Positions 1 through 11,945 of a DNA stretch of 64,000 bases are shown piece after piece. The translations under genes and the position numbers were made by a program. Within the stretch, counting starts at the first letter, position 1; each line of letters begins with the position of its first letter. This DNA comes from Thalassia testudinum (Eukaryota > Streptophyta > Magnoliopsida > Alismatales > Hydrocharitaceae): positions 35,778,501 through 35,842,500 of the forward strand of contig JAZHRO010000013.1 of NCBI GenBank assembly GCA_037157565.1, written 5' to 3'. Below the pieces are notes generated by a model. That model had not been told where the DNA came from and made no database searches. It saw only the letters and a list, made by a program, of their open reading frames with translations.

Positions 1-329
1 CAAAAATTTTTCTTAATACAGGAAACGTATAAGGAATGTGAAAATTAAAAAAAATCAAGCATCCACATCCACATGAGATAAGAGACGTTAATGAGGTATT
101 CTTGTGGAATGATGAACTAATATCCTTAGTCGATGAGGAGGTCTGATGCCTCAGCCATGCATTATTTCATGTATCGTATAAATTGGACCTTTTCAAATAG
201 GAAGGTATATTGGAGGTATACATGTTGTAACTCCTCAAAGGGAAAAAAAAGAAAAGTCAACTTGGAATGAACCTTTGACTCTTATATATAATAGAGAGTG
301 AGAGGATCCAAGGGTCTAAATGATTTCTT

Positions 330-659
330 GTGGTCCAAGAAGCCCCCAATAGTTTAGATAAGGATCCTCATGCTTCTTTACATGCAAATGGTGTAATGAC
401 ACAAGGTGAAATGTCTCGACTCAGATTGGAAGGATATTGTGATCCAAGGAAGTCATCTAAATGGATTGATTGGCTTAGGCGAACTAGCTTAAGTAGACTA
501 GCCATCTTTAGTGGTCACTTCATGCATGTTTCTAAAGCTCCAATGTTCAGGCTTTTGAGTCATTTTGGAGTTAGGCATGTCAAATTGAAGTTAAAGCACC
601 TTGTAAAATGTGAAGACTTGCATTTTTGGTTACCTATATGTGGGATAGATCATATGTAA
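330..659 (+). CDS. Unrecognised 109-residue open frame, probable element remnant
   Basis: The frame runs from ATG at 330 to TAA at 657-659. I do not recognise the protein. Near residues 20-32 it contains NGVMTQGEMSRLR, loosely like the spacer that follows the integrase in some Ty3 polyproteins (a GPMTR-like motif), but this similarity is weak. It is rich in Lys, Arg, Leu and His, with no signal peptide or membrane segment. It lies about 190 bp upstream of a TATA box that could belong to the LTR of the same element. It could equally be a chance frame. Confidence 0.2.
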   Translation: MVQEAPNSLDKDPHASLHANGVMTQGEMSRLRLEGYCDPRKSSKWIDWLRRTSLSRLAIFSGHFMHVSKAPMFRLLSHFGVRHVKLKLKHLVKCEDLHFWLPICGIDHM

Positions 660-850
660 TACCATTTGATTTGTCTCATTGGAAGCTTTCCAAAAGATGA
701 TGTTTTACAAAATTAGAGGTTTGTGGTTTAAGTCATGCAAAAAATATGAAAAATGTGAGAGAATGCAAATAAGTCAAAATTGGGGTTTTGAGTCATTAGA
801 GGTTTTTGTCTAAACTGGTTTTTCCGAAACCTAATCTAGGGTATGGAACC

Positions 851-858
851 TATAAAAA
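851..858 (+). promoter_or_regulatory. TATA box (tataaaaa) of the outermost element
   Basis: A canonical TATA sequence in a GC-poor context sits 53 bp left of the D1 copy A insertion. The predicted transcript would begin around 880-885 and run into the region now split by the 41.5-kb nested insertion, resuming at 42425. It is most likely an LTR promoter. Confidence 0.4.
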
Positions 859-3800
859 GGTTATTTAGGGGTCATCCCCTTCATTTAATAACCCCTTGCC
901 ACACAACTATTGAAATGGCCCGTGGTCCTTTTGGATTGTTTAGCCGTCAAATGTCTGTCCAAATGTCTGGATGGAGGGTCAGACGTCTGAAAGTAGAAGA
1001 ATTGGACCTGTTCTTTTTTCACGCGCGCACTGCACGCACACTCACACCCTCTCCTCACCCCAAACCCTAACCCTTTATCTATTTAAACCCCCCCTCTCCC
1101 ACGCCACTCCATCCATCTTCACCACCACCACCTCCGTCCTTCCTTCCAGTGCGGCAACAGGAGAGGAAGCTAAGAGAGAGAGAGACGGGACGTGGAGGAG
1201 GAGGAGAGGAGAGCTTGAGAGGAGGAGCTTGCTAGGGAGCCGCGAGAGTGTGGGAGAAGCTCAGAGGAGCTCGTACTCGAGGAGGAGGAGCTCGCGGAGG
1301 TGGGCTCGCGGCCTCCTGAAGCTGTCGGCATCGCAGTTGTGGGCGGCGCGGAGGACTTCCACACGAAGAAGGCTTGCGGAGGTTCTACGTACTGGATATT
1401 TTCCAGTATCAGATGTCTGGAGCACATCCCAGACATCTGGAATAGCCGAAGGATGTCCAGAGCTAGAGTCGGATGTCTGAAAGTACGCTTTGTGCTAAGG
1501 TACGTGCTTTTGTGCGGTTACGGCCATGCAAGCCTCACCACAGGATCTTGTCTGGCCTTTTCTGATGGTTTGCACATACGTACGCAGGGAGCAGGCCATT
1601 GGAAAGGCGCGGTGTGTGCCCTGTGAGGTGCTTTTGGACATTTGGACACGTCGCTAGACGTCTAACCATACCTCCAGACGACTAGAAGGAGAGTCCGACG
1701 TTTGGAACTGACCTTAGACGATCGCGGAAGGGTCCGAATGTCCAAGGTAGTTGTAGGGAACCCAGGGTAAGTGTTGATGTCTTTTAAGACATCTGGGATT
1801 AGACCCAGACATTTGATTTTGGATAGTGTGAGTGTTTTTGGATTTTCACAAATGAAGTACCATTGTTTTTCGCTTGAGTTTCTCTACGAGTTAGTGTCAC
1901 TTGTATACGATTTTGGACTCGTTTGATGTGGATGGTCAATTGTATAGGTCTCCATCTAGTCGAGTACGCGAGAGTCACCGTGGAGACGGGATCTGCGATC
2001 CGAGCCCCCTTTCCTCCCGTATTTGCCGGTGGAGTGGTTTACATTAATATTATGATTTAAATAAATGAATTGCATGCTTAGAATAACTTGAATGAACCCT
2101 AGGATGAGAATGAACCCTAGGGCAGAAACAGATGAGTATGGTTTGAGCTATACCGTATACTTGAGAAACATGTAGAACCCTAGGACAAGAATGAACCCTA
2201 GGGCAGGAACACATGAGTATGGTTGAGCTACACTGGTTACTTGAGATGCATGTAAAACTTTAATTGCTAGCAAATATATTGGTTATTTATGTGATGCCAT
2301 GTCAGTTGGAAAATCACGAGTTGCCTGTTTTAAGAATGGAACAGGAAACGTGAATAGAGAAATCTAACAGTCGGGATTATGAAATGAAAGAAATATCAGC
2401 ATAAACCCTACGGGGAATTAGGACTCCTGTAGATGGGAAGTGAGATGGCCCTTGTGTACACGTTACCAAGGAGAGCCACTGTCCCTTTAGTGTAGAGGGG
2501 TACTAGCCGCCTGTTGGGATGAGCCCCGAGGTCAGGCCTAGACACTCTACACCGACTCAGTTTGGCCCTCGTGTACGTGGTACCGAGGTGAGCTACTTAG
2601 TGTAGAGATGGAGCTAGCCGCCCCAAAGGACACAGGGTTAGGACTAGCCACCCTACACCGACTCTTGTTAGGCCCACTGGGCAAACCAGGATAGTCGGAC
2701 GAGGGTATGCGAATTGTGGAGGGGCGAGACCCCGATTCTGTTCTGTTCTGAAAGGCAAGGCCCTGTACTGTTCCGTGTTGTACCTTTAGGCGTACCCGCT
2801 AGAGGAAACAACTGACTGTATGCCAGTGCGGGATAGCTACCCATGCGTTTATCACTGAAATGACCCGTGGCCCTTTTGGGTCATTTAAGACGTCTAGATG
2901 AGCCATCAGACGTCTGTCAAGACGTCTGGATAAAAGGTCAGACGTCTGAAAGTAGAAGAACCTCACTTGTTATTCTTTTCTGCGTGCGCACTACGTGCGC
3001 ACTCACCTCTTTCTCCTCACTCCAAACCCTAAACCTCCTCTATTTAAACCCCCCCTCACCCACTCCACTCTCCACCAGCCACCGCCACCTTCATCCACCT
3101 CCGTCCTTCCTTCCTCCCTTCTAGTATAGCGAGAGGAGAGGGAGCTGAGAGAGAGAGACGGGACGTGGAGGAGGAGGAGAGGAGAGCTCCAGAGGAGGAG
3201 CTCGCAAGGTGATGGGAACACCATCATGAGCCCTAACTATCTCATTTTGACCTAATGAAGTGAATAAAATGCTCCTACATAACCAACTGAAGGTCCTAAT
3301 TCACTGCATAATCTTTCTGAGAGTAAAATAAGAAACTAGGGTTAAAATTGTAATTTTACAGTTGCAGTACAACCATGGATTTTCTCAAGGGCTAAACAAA
3401 GGTTAAATAATCTTAATAAGATAATAACAAGGTTGGATCAGACAGAAAATGATTTGTGTGAGTTCTGTGAATTAAATGACTTCCTAAAATCCTAAAACAT
3501 ACCCACTTGATTAACCAAGGTTCTGGACAGGATAAAATTATCCTAAACCCTCTAAAAATTATAGAAAAATATTTTCTAGGGTTTAGAACCTTTAATTGAG
3601 CCATTAGAACCCATCTTGACCTAGAATGGGGTCTCAGACAGATATTTGCCCTAAATTAGATTTTTGCATAAATTTCCCATTCAAATGTTTTCAAACCCAA
3701 AATCCAACTTCACCATTGGATTCTTTAGGTCCAAATTAGGGTTGTACCAAAATTTTGACCAAATGGAAACTCATCTTGACCTAATTTGCAAATAGGTCCA

Positions 3801-4148
3801 ACCTGATTACATTTCTACTCCTAACTTTCAAAAACCCTTACAAACAACCCCCTAGATTCTTCATCATTTTTGCAATTAGGTCCCTCCACCATTATGGCGG
3901 AGGAATCCTAGTCCGGCAAGCTTTGGAAGGAGAGTTCTCTCTGATTGCTCAAAGGATCTCCTCCAAAATTGGAAGGGAGATTTTCTGAGAAAATCCCTCC
4001 AATCTGAACCCATCTTTGATCCTAGATTCTTTCCCAACCTCTCATGCGAACGCATGAGAGACATGAGTATCCTAATGGATTCCATCTCCAGTGAGCTTTC
4101 CTTGCTTGGGAAGCTTGCTTCCCAAGCCTTAACCGACCTTCAGAGCCC

Positions 4149-4156
4149 TATTTAAA
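4149..4156 (+). promoter_or_regulatory. Upstream TATA box of T1 copy 1 (tatttaaa)
   Basis: It lies 940 bp into the LTR, followed by C-rich, T-rich leader-like sequence. The equivalent box is present in all six T1 copies, which supports a functional Pol II promoter for the retrotransposon. It is 897 bp upstream of the USE. Confidence 0.5.
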
Positions 4157-5045
4157 GGAGCCCAGACCCCTCCGACCACTTCATGCTCAAATTCGGTCGT
4201 GAACACCCCTGATTTCTCTCTTCTCCTCATGGTTGTAGGTTCCTCGACGTCCGACGACCTCCCTTACTCCTCCTCGTCATCCGACCGCCATACCTATGGC
4301 GGATTCCTCTTCCTTGACTTCGTCCGCGCCTCGCCGTACCTGCAGGCATCTCCCTCTCTTCGTCCTTGCCGATCTCCACTCACCAGAGCCACTCTTCGTC
4401 TTCAGTGTCGACCATACCAGACCCGACACCTCCGCTTGCTTCTGTCGTCTCTTCACCTCCCAGATAAGCTCCCTTTCCCCTATACATTCTTCTCCACCCT
4501 TTATTTTTCCAAATCGACCACTGCCGACCTCCATCACCTCCATCCCTTTTGTCTCCAACCACCAACTCCGGTGAGGTCGCTCCACCTCAACAGGTCATCC
4601 CAACCCTCGCCGACAAGCCTATAAGCTTCCCCTTGCTCCATTGATCCTTTTCCCCCACTTCACGCACCACTCCACTCACGCACCTCACCGAACACACCCA
4701 CACCTTCGCACACAGTGTGCCCTTGGCACGCTCGCATAGGCATCCCCACACCACGTCGACTACCCCAGCATCTTCGCCGTGCTCCGGCGACCCTCTTTGA
4801 ACATTTGATGTGGCCGCAAGGCCGATCTTGTGATTTCAAGTTCATCGCCCCTCCGCCATTGACGAGGAAGCTTGAAACAAGCTTACTGCAGCTCCAGGCC
4901 TTCTTAGCCCAGGTGCAGCTGTCCCAGGTGTGCGGAAGCCCCTCGCGCGCACACTTAGGCCCTCATTGGAGTCGAAGACCTCTGCTGCTGTTGCAATCAA
5001 GAAGGCCATCTCTGCTGTGCGCGCGGAAGACAGGTGGGACATTTA

Positions 5046-5086
5046 GTCCCACCTCGGAAGTGAAGGTGCGCTCGCACTTGCATAAG
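5046..5086 (+). promoter_or_regulatory. snRNA-type USE plus TATA, T1 copy 1
   Basis: USE gtcccacctcg lies at 5046-5056 (10 of 11 matches to RTCCCACATCG). A 24-nt gap precedes the TATA-like cataag at 5081-5086. The USE is also one arm of a perfect inverted repeat, ggtgggac (5033-5040) and gtcccacc (5046-5053). Confidence 0.5.
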
Positions 5087-5110
5087 AGGAAAAAGTGAAG
5101 TAAGCTATTC

Positions 5111-5343
5111 GCCTCAAATCCACGAGGCGAGGTCCCACTCACCTGACCTGGTCTTGTCCACGCTCACACCTCGCAGACCTGTCCTGACCCGACCCGATTG
5201 CACACCTCGCCCACTACCGCTTGCCGGTGGGCCTAGTCCAAGGTATGCACCCGACCCGATTACCCAATTATTTGTGTGGCTTTGGGAGAGTGTATCCTAG
5301 GAGAGAAAGTGAGGAGAGCTGTGCGCAGGTAGGGGTAGGTTTT
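5111..5343 (+). ncRNA. Candidate Pol III LTR RNA, T1 copy 1
   Basis: The predicted start GCCTC is 30 nt after the TATA position. No TTTT occurs until the run at 5340-5343, giving about 233 nt. The conserved segment gaggtccc follows the start, and a gctttgggagagt hairpin-like segment lies toward the 3' end. Transcription is inferred from promoter geometry and copy comparison only. Confidence 0.4.
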
Positions 5344-5656
5344 GCTACAGGCGAAAGCTGAAGAGAAAGAGAAGGCAGAAGACTGAAGAAGGAGAAGGCC
5401 AAAGCTAAAGGCAAAGGTAGGAGCTGAAGAGGAGGCCAGAAGGAAGAAAGAGAAGGCAAAGGCAGAAGTTGAAGCCAAGGCCAGAAGAGGAAGAAGAGAA
5501 GGCATACAGCAGAGAAAGAGAGAAAGGAAGAAGCTAAAGGAAGAAGAGAAAGAGAAGGACCTCAAAAAAGGAAAAGGCAAAAGAAGACAAAAGCCAAATA
5601 AGAAGAAGAAGGAAGGAGAAGACAGAAAAGAGAAAGAAAAGAAGAAATCACTTTAA

Positions 5657-5682
5657 GTCGTCCGGTTAAAGAATCAGACGAC
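5657..5682 (+). repeat. Conserved U5 hairpin, T1 copy 1
   Basis: Arms gtcgtccggt (5657-5666) and atcagacgac (5673-5682) enclose a 6-nt loop. The stem has one mismatch and one wobble pair. The outer pairs carry the same exchanged T-A pair as copy 4. Confidence 0.6.
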
Positions 5683-8443
5683 AGATGTTAGCCTTATTGC
5701 ATATTTTTACATTGAATCATTTGGTGATATTGTAGGAGTATTTGGTGATCTACATCACCGATTTACTCCTATATTTTTGCACTCTGATACTGCTACTATT
5801 ACAATTTCTTTCAAGTTTAAATTGTGATCTTGATTTCTAAATACTAATTTGTTCCCTGTGTTCGACCTTGGAAACATTTTTGAGTAATAAAATTATATCT
5901 ATTTTGAACGCTTTTTCGACTATACTACAACGCAATACTTTTAAATACCGATTTAGCGCTCTCAACACAAGGGGAGCTGCGAGAGCATGGGAAAAGCTCG
6001 GTGGAGCTTGTGCTTGAGGAGGAGGAGCTCGCGGAGGTGGCTTGCGGCCTCCTAAAGCTGCAGGCGAAACAGCTGTGGGCGGTGCGGAGGGGTTCCGAGC
6101 GGAGAAGAAGGCTCGCGGAGGTTCTGCGTACTGGAAATTTTCCAGCATCAGATGTCTGGAGCACATCCAGTCGTCCGGAGTAGTGGGAGGACATTCGGAG
6201 CTGGAGCTGGACGTCTAAAAGCACGCTCTGTGCTACGGTACGTGCGTTTGTGCGGTTACGGCCATGCAGGCCTCGCCATAGGATCTTGTCAGGCCTTTTC
6301 TGATGGTCTGCACGTATGTACGCAGGGAGCAACTGTTGGAAAGGCGCGGGGTGTGCCCTTCAAGGTACTTTTGGACATCTGGACACGTCGCCAAATGTCT
6401 GACCGTACCTTCAGACGATCGGAAGAAGAGTCAGACGTCTGGAACTCACCTCAGACGATCGCAAAGGGGTTTGAACATCCGAGGTAGCCGTAGGAAGCCC
6501 AAGGTGAGTTTTGATGCCTTTTAAGACATCTAGAACTAGACCCAGACGTCTGATTTTGGGACAGTGTGAGAGTTTTTGCCCTATTTAGGGCCCAAACAGA
6601 ATCAAATTTCCGCAAACAAAGTACCGTTGTTTTTTGCTTGAGTTTCTCTACAAGTTAGTGTCACTTGCATATGATTTCAGGCTCGTTTAATGTGCTTGGT
6701 CAATTGTATAGGTCTCTAGCCAATCGAGTACGCGAAAACTGCGAAGGTGACGGGATCTGCGATCCGAGCCCCCGTACCTCCCGTATTTGCCGGTAGAGTG
6801 GTCTACATTGATATTATGATTTAAATAGATGAACTGCATGTTTAGAATAACTTGAATGAATCTTAGCATGAGAATGAACCCTAGGGCAAAAACAGATGGT
6901 TGAGCTATACTGTATACGTGAGAAACATGTAAAACCCTAGGATAAGAATGAACCCTAGGGTAGAAACAGATGGTTGAGCTATACTACTTACTTGAGATGC
7001 CTGTAAAAACTTTAAATGCTAGCAAATGTACTGGTTATTTATGTGATGCATTGTCAGTTGGAAAATCACGAGCTACTTTTTTTAAGAATGGAACTAGAAA
7101 TGTGAATAGAGAAATTTGAAAGTCTGGACTATGAAACGAAAGAAATATCAGCATGAACCCTATGGGGAATTAGGAGAAGGGCTCCTGTAGATGGGAAGTG
7201 AGCTGGCCCTTGTTTACGCGGTACCAAGGAGAGCCACTGTCCCTTTAGTGTAGAGGGGTACTGGCCACCCGTTGGGATGAGCCCCGGGGTTAAGCCTAGA
7301 CACTCTACACCGACTCAGTTTGGCCCTCGGGTACGTGATACCAAGGTGAGATACTTGGTGTAGGGAGGGAGCTAGCCACCCCAGGGGGCCCGAGGTTAGG
7401 ATTAGCCGTCTTACACCAACTCTTGTTAGGCCCACTAGGCAAATCGGGATAGTCGGACGAGGGTACGCGAACTATGGAGGGGCAAGACCCCTGTTCTGTT
7501 CTGTTCTGAGAGGGCAAGGCCCTGATGAGAGCCTCATCATGAGCCATAACTAGCTCATTTGACCCAATAAAGAGAATAAAAGCTCCTACATAACCTCGAA
7601 GAGGGCATAAGTGTTCTGGGAAGAAAACATGAAATAAAGGTTAAAACTGTAATTTTACCATTGCAGTACATAAATGGGATTTCTCAGAGGCAAAACATAG
7701 GTCAAATGGTCTAAATAAGATAAAAAGTGGGTTGTGTCAATCAGAAATGGGTTTATGTGCAATCCAGGAATTAAATGACATTTGATAACCCTAAAACAGA
7801 CCCGCTTAAATCAACAAGGTTCTGGTCAGGATAAAAATCAATTAAATCCTCTAAAATTCATGGAAAAATATCCCCTAGGGTTTAGAACACTTAATTTGGC
7901 CTTTGGAACCTAGTTTGACCTAGATTAGGGTCCTAGCTCATCAATTAACCTAATTTGGGTTTTTACGTAAAATATCCAGTCAAACATAGTCAGACCTAAA
8001 ATCCAACTTCACCATTGGATTTCTTAGGTCAAAATTAGGTTTATACCAAAATTTGGAGCTAAGGGGAGGTCATCTTGACCTACTTTGCAATTTAGTACAC
8101 CTAAATCATAATTTGGTCCCTATCTTTTGAAAATCATCGCAAAGAGCCCCTAACTTCCTCGCCAACTTTGCAATCAGGTCCTTCCACCATTATTGGGGAA
8201 GATTCTTCTCCTGCCAAGTTGACAGGGGGGATACGCTCACGTTCCTCAGAGATCTCCTTCCAGAATTGGAAGGGAGATTCTCTAAGGAATTCCCTTCCAT
8301 CTAAGCCCGATCGTGATCGTTGATTTCTTTCCAAACTCTCGTGTGAATGCACGAGAATTTTGGGTCTCGACCACCTTCCTTCTCCGGTGAGACAGCAGTA
8401 GCCAAAAGCCGCCCTCTACGCACTAGAAAGTTCGACCAGCACC

Positions 8444-8450
8444 TATAAAA
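8444..8450 (+). promoter_or_regulatory. Upstream TATA box of T1 copy 2 (tataaaa)
   Basis: A strong TATA box in the conserved context acctataaaagaatcccc, 902 bp upstream of the USE at 9346. Confidence 0.55.
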
Positions 8451-9345
8451 GAATCCCCAAACCCGGCCGCTCAATTTCAGACTTGTCTTGGCGGAGATTC
8501 TCCCAAATTTTCTTCTCTTCTCTCTCCGGCCAAGGAACCCACAAGCTCCGGCAACCTCCTCCCCTCCTTCTCGTCGCTCTGCTGCCATTCCAGCAGCAGA
8601 GTCTACTTCGCCTCATCCTCCCGCGTCGCACCGTACCAAGCGCACGTTTCCCCAACCTCTTCCTCGTCGCCGCTCTCTCCCTCAGGGTGCTTCTTCTCCG
8701 ACGACTGCAGCTACGAGCCGTCCACTCCGCTGCCTCCTTCTCTCCCAGAACAGTCTAGATACGTTCCCCATCTTCCCCTCTCTCTTTTCCCCACTACATT
8801 TCATCTAATTACCCCTCGACCACGCCTGACCACCGCCACCTTCCACCCCTCCGGCCAACCTCCGGCGAGTCGCTCCCGTCGCTCCACACTTCCGCACGAC
8901 TCGCCGACCAACTCAGAGGCTCCGCCTCACCACGCTGAACACCCTCCACCCACCCACTGCCGCTCTACACCCACTCAACGCTCCCCCGAACACACCCACA
9001 CCTCTGATCATAGGATGACCTAGGCACGCATGCCTAGGCCACCCCACGACCTGCTGCACCTTGCACCACCTTCACCATGACAAGGCGAAGATCCCCCGGT
9101 GATCTGATTAGGCCGATAGGCCGTATTCGTGTTTGACAGTTCTCAAGCTCCTGCCGCCATTGACGGTGACTCGAAGAAGGTCCAAGCTCGCTCCAGGCTT
9201 CAGGACGTCCAGGCTGCAGGTGCAGCTCACTCGGGGAGGCAGTGCGAAGACATCTGGTCCAGCAAGGAACGCAACGAAGTCCACAGATTTGGCCATTGAA
9301 GAAAAGAGTTCTGCGGGCGCGCGCGAAAGAAGGCCGGGACTAATT

Positions 9346-9386
9346 GTCCCACATCGGTAACCTACGAGGTGCAGGTGCGGTTTAAA
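9346..9386 (+). promoter_or_regulatory. snRNA-type USE plus TATA, T1 copy 2
   Basis: USE gtcccacatcg (9346-9356) matches the plant consensus exactly. A 24-nt gap leads to tttaaa at 9381-9386. A ctgcgggcgc element lies about 30 nt upstream (9311-9320), as in copies 3 and 4. Confidence 0.55.
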
Positions 9387-9410
9387 TTGATTTTGTCATA
9401 TTCTCTCTTC

Positions 9411-9660
9411 ACCTCCTAAAGCAGTTGGGGTGAGTTCCCTCGCCCTTAACCCGCCCCGTCCGTGGTTTCACCTCGTGGATCGGGCGGACCCGACCCGACA
9501 CCACCAGCGCACACCTCGCGTACCATACACACCGGTACACCTGGTCCCGGGTACGCAACCCGACCCGTTAACCCGCGGCTCTGGGAGAGCTTCCTGTGAG
9601 CGGTTTGGAGAGAGAGATACATGCGGGTAGAGGGAAGGGGGGTAGGTTTTACTGTCTTGT
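9411..9660 (+). ncRNA. Candidate Pol III LTR RNA, T1 copy 2
   Basis: The start motif is acctc in this copy (GCCTC elsewhere), 30 nt after the TATA. The first TTTT is at 9657-9660, so the unit is about 250 nt. It contains the gctctgggagagc hairpin near its 3' third and the conserved gtaggtttt end. Confidence 0.4.
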
Positions 9661-9748
9661 GTGCAGGCAGGCCGAGCACTGAAGAGAAGAAGCTCAGCCG
9701 CAGGAAGGAGAAGAGAAGAAGAAGAACAGCAAGAAGCCTTACATTTAA

Positions 9749-9774
9749 GACGTCTGATACAGAAATCAGACGTC
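9749..9774 (+). repeat. Conserved U5 hairpin, T1 copy 2
   Basis: A perfect 10-bp inverted repeat, gacgtctgat (9749-9758) and atcagacgtc (9765-9774), with a 6-nt loop. Confidence 0.7.
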
Positions 9775-11945
9775 CAATGCTGTTCTTTCTTAGCAATTCT
9801 TTTTTTTAAATCTCTCTGTGAATCAATTGTCTTTCATTTAAAAGTTGTATTCTCTAGTTTTTAAAAGTACTGAAATTGCTCCCTGTGTTCGACCTCTGAT
9901 ACTCCGATTTTCGAGTAAAAAATTCTTTATTTGTTTTGAACGCTTTTTCGGCTATATTACAACGTGTTATTCTTTAAAACCCGATCAAGCGCGATTAACA
10001 GGCCCTGTACTGTTCCGTACTGTACCTTTAGGCGTTCCCGCTAGCGGAAACGACTGACCACGTGCCAGTGCGGGATAGCTACCTGTGCATTTATCACGCA
10101 TGCCGTAGTCACCGCTACGTCGCAACCGTGACCTCGAGGTGGTTGACTGGGTGTAGGATTACCATGGGGGACTCTCCCGACCAGGAGAGCACCACATGCG
10201 CCTCCTACATCATGGAAAAGACTGCAGTCAAGATCATTCCCGTGAGGAACATGCCAGATCGAGAAATGTTTAAGTAAATAAAGAACAACAAATTAGCAGT
10301 ACTTGGTTGAACTAAATGAAAATGGATAGTTGTTTAATTGCTTAAATTAATTATTTGCCTTAATTACATGTAAATGGCTAAATTACCACTCTACTCAGCG
10401 TTCGCTGACTCCGGAAATTTTATAACCATGTTCAGGTTAGGGAGTTGAGCAGCCAGCACCATCGACTGCAGAGGGAGCTGGGCCTAGTCGAGCCTAGCCT
10501 TAGCTGCGTTTGTACTATTTTTCCTTAGCTCCTATTGTTGTAGTGAGTATTTTTTTTCTATGTAATACTGTTTCAGTACTTTCAGCTGTACTTTTCTCTG
10601 TCGTAGTTGTGATGGTCTGTAACTTTGATAGACCCTTTTCGCTCTATTCCTTTTACTACCTTTTGATTTATTTCTGCTTAGTTACATTTCATGTGTGGTT
10701 GTGATTTATTTCCTGCTTTTGGTTATTTCTCGTTGGACAACTAGGTCTTGGGATTAGTCAAGACAGGCCGATCTTAGGTCTTGTAGGGATCTGGGATCGA
10801 GTTGTAACAATCAAGCTTGCCGTAGTCACCACTATGTCGCGACCGTGACCTCAGGGTGGTTGACTGGGTGTAGGATTACCACGGGGGACTCTCCCGACAA
10901 GTCGAGCACCACGTGTACCTCCTACATCATGGAAAAGACTACAATCAAGATCATTCCTGTGAGGAACAGGCCAGATCAAGAAATGTTTAAGTAAATAAAG
11001 GAACAACAAATTAGCAGTACATGGTTGAACTAAATGAAAATGGATAGTTGTTTAATTGCATAAATTAATTGCTTGCCTTAATTACATGTAAATGGCTAAA
11101 TTACCACTCTACTCAGCGTTCGCTGACTCTGAAAATTTTATAACCTTGTTCAGGCCAGGGAGTTGAGTAGCCAGCCTATTAATGAAACGATTATTCATGG
11201 TTCATATAAAAAAATGTCGTTGTTGTAGTATGTGTCAAAAATACAAACCGTTATTGTGTCAATTTTATTTAATTACATAATTTTTACTAGTTTATTCCAG
11301 GTCGTTCACTAGGAGCAATTATTGATATATATCTCTCTAAATCCAAGATTATTTTTTAATTCCAAAAATGATAAATTTTATATACAATCAATAATGAATG
11401 AATGAATGAATCCATAAAGAATGAATTAAAGGTTTCATTATGTATAAAAAGAGTCATGAAAATGCTTGCAAAAATCTTCTTACAAATAAGCATCAAACAA
11501 TACATAGATATATTCTATACTATCTATTTATAAGTTATATTACTAATACTTACATTAATATACACCACTAACTAATATTACATATCTTACTAACTAAACT
11601 TAATATACTAACATATACAGTAACATATATAGAAGCTACAGCGACAGATACAAATGTCGCTGGACCCCAGAAAAACTCCATACAAGCTCTAAAGCAAAAA
11701 CTAGGGTCTATAGCAACAGTTATCTTACTTTTACCGGAAGTTTATTCTGTCAATGAAAATATGAAGTTACTTATATATAAATATATAGCTGTATTACTTA
11801 CCTATACATACTATGTAATTTATTTTATTTTTTACTTATACATATTATTTACATATACTATACATACAGGTATACGTTATACATATATACTTCTCTTCTT
11901 TTACTTCTGTGTTTAATAAGTCATTAGGGCCTTTTATTACTTAAC

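Larger units (their letters stand above)
1..905. other. Left part of an unidentified interrupted element
   Basis: This AT-rich stretch is the left flank of D1 LTR copy A and resumes at 42425, because the 5-bp sequences at 906-910 (actat) and 42425-42429 (actct) differ by only one base. It holds one unrecognised open frame at 330-659 and a TATA-like promoter at 851. The combination of a short 3'-type coding remnant, a TATA box and a purine-rich continuation at 42425-42605 resembles the 3' internal region plus LTR of a retrotransposon. No diagnostic domain is visible, so that identification is inference. Confidence 0.35.
3210..5967 (+). mobile_element. T1 solo LTR, copy 1 (Athila/Tat-type)
   Basis: The 2758-bp LTR starts TGATGGGAACACCATCATG and ends CTCAACA, flanked by a perfect TSD caagg (3205-3209 and 5968-5972). 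The order along it is a terminal hairpin, U3 with a Pol II-like TATA at 4149, a USE/TATA pair at 5046-5086, a purine-rich GAAGAA tract (about 5345-5640), a 10-bp hairpin at 5657-5682, and the U5 motif gttcgaccttgg followed by ctacaacgc. That U5 motif is typical of Athila/Tat LTRs. No PBS or internal domain follows, so it is a solo LTR. Short open frames inside it are incidental. Confidence 0.85.
7523..10000 (+). mobile_element. T1 solo LTR, copy 2
   Basis: The 2478-bp LTR (TGATGAGAGCCTCATCATG...GATTAACA) is flanked by a perfect TSD ggccc (7518-7522 and 10001-10005). It interrupts D1 copy B. It has the same layout as copy 1: a TATA at 8444, USE at 9346, purine-rich tract near 9680-9740, U5 hairpin at 9749-9774, and gttcgacctctg with ttacaacg near the 3' end. 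No PBS or coding domain is attached. Confidence 0.87.
2856..10809 (-). mobile_element. D1 LTR copy B, split by two T1 LTRs
   Basis: The minus-strand LTR reads TGTTACAACTCG (from 10809) to CATTTCA (2856) and aligns along its whole length with copy A. Its pieces are 2856-3209, 5973-7522 and 10006-10809. The flanks atcac (2851-2855) and atcaa (10810-10814) are a TSD with one mismatch. Copy A sequence (the gccgtagtcacc region) resumes immediately afterwards at 10815. The interrupting elements at 3210-5967 and 7523-10000 have perfect TSDs. No coding capacity is present. Confidence 0.75.

Noticed and set aside
1058..1080. aaaccctaaccc resembling plant telomere repeat
   Set aside because: There is only one to two units, as often found in promoters, and no array.
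4980..5100. Possible tRNA or SINE A/B boxes near the USE
   Set aside because: No cloverleaf or box A/box B pair could be found. The promoter signals are upstream, as in U6-type genes.
5111..5343. U6, U3 or 7SL RNA pseudogene
   Set aside because: The predicted RNA does not begin with the recognisable 5' sequences of U6, U3 or plant 7SL. Only the promoter type is shared.
7523..7545. Terminal hairpin suggesting a Helitron end
   Set aside because: Helitrons make no TSD and have the hairpin near a CTRR 3' end. These elements have TG...CA ends and perfect 5-bp TSDs, which indicates LTRs.
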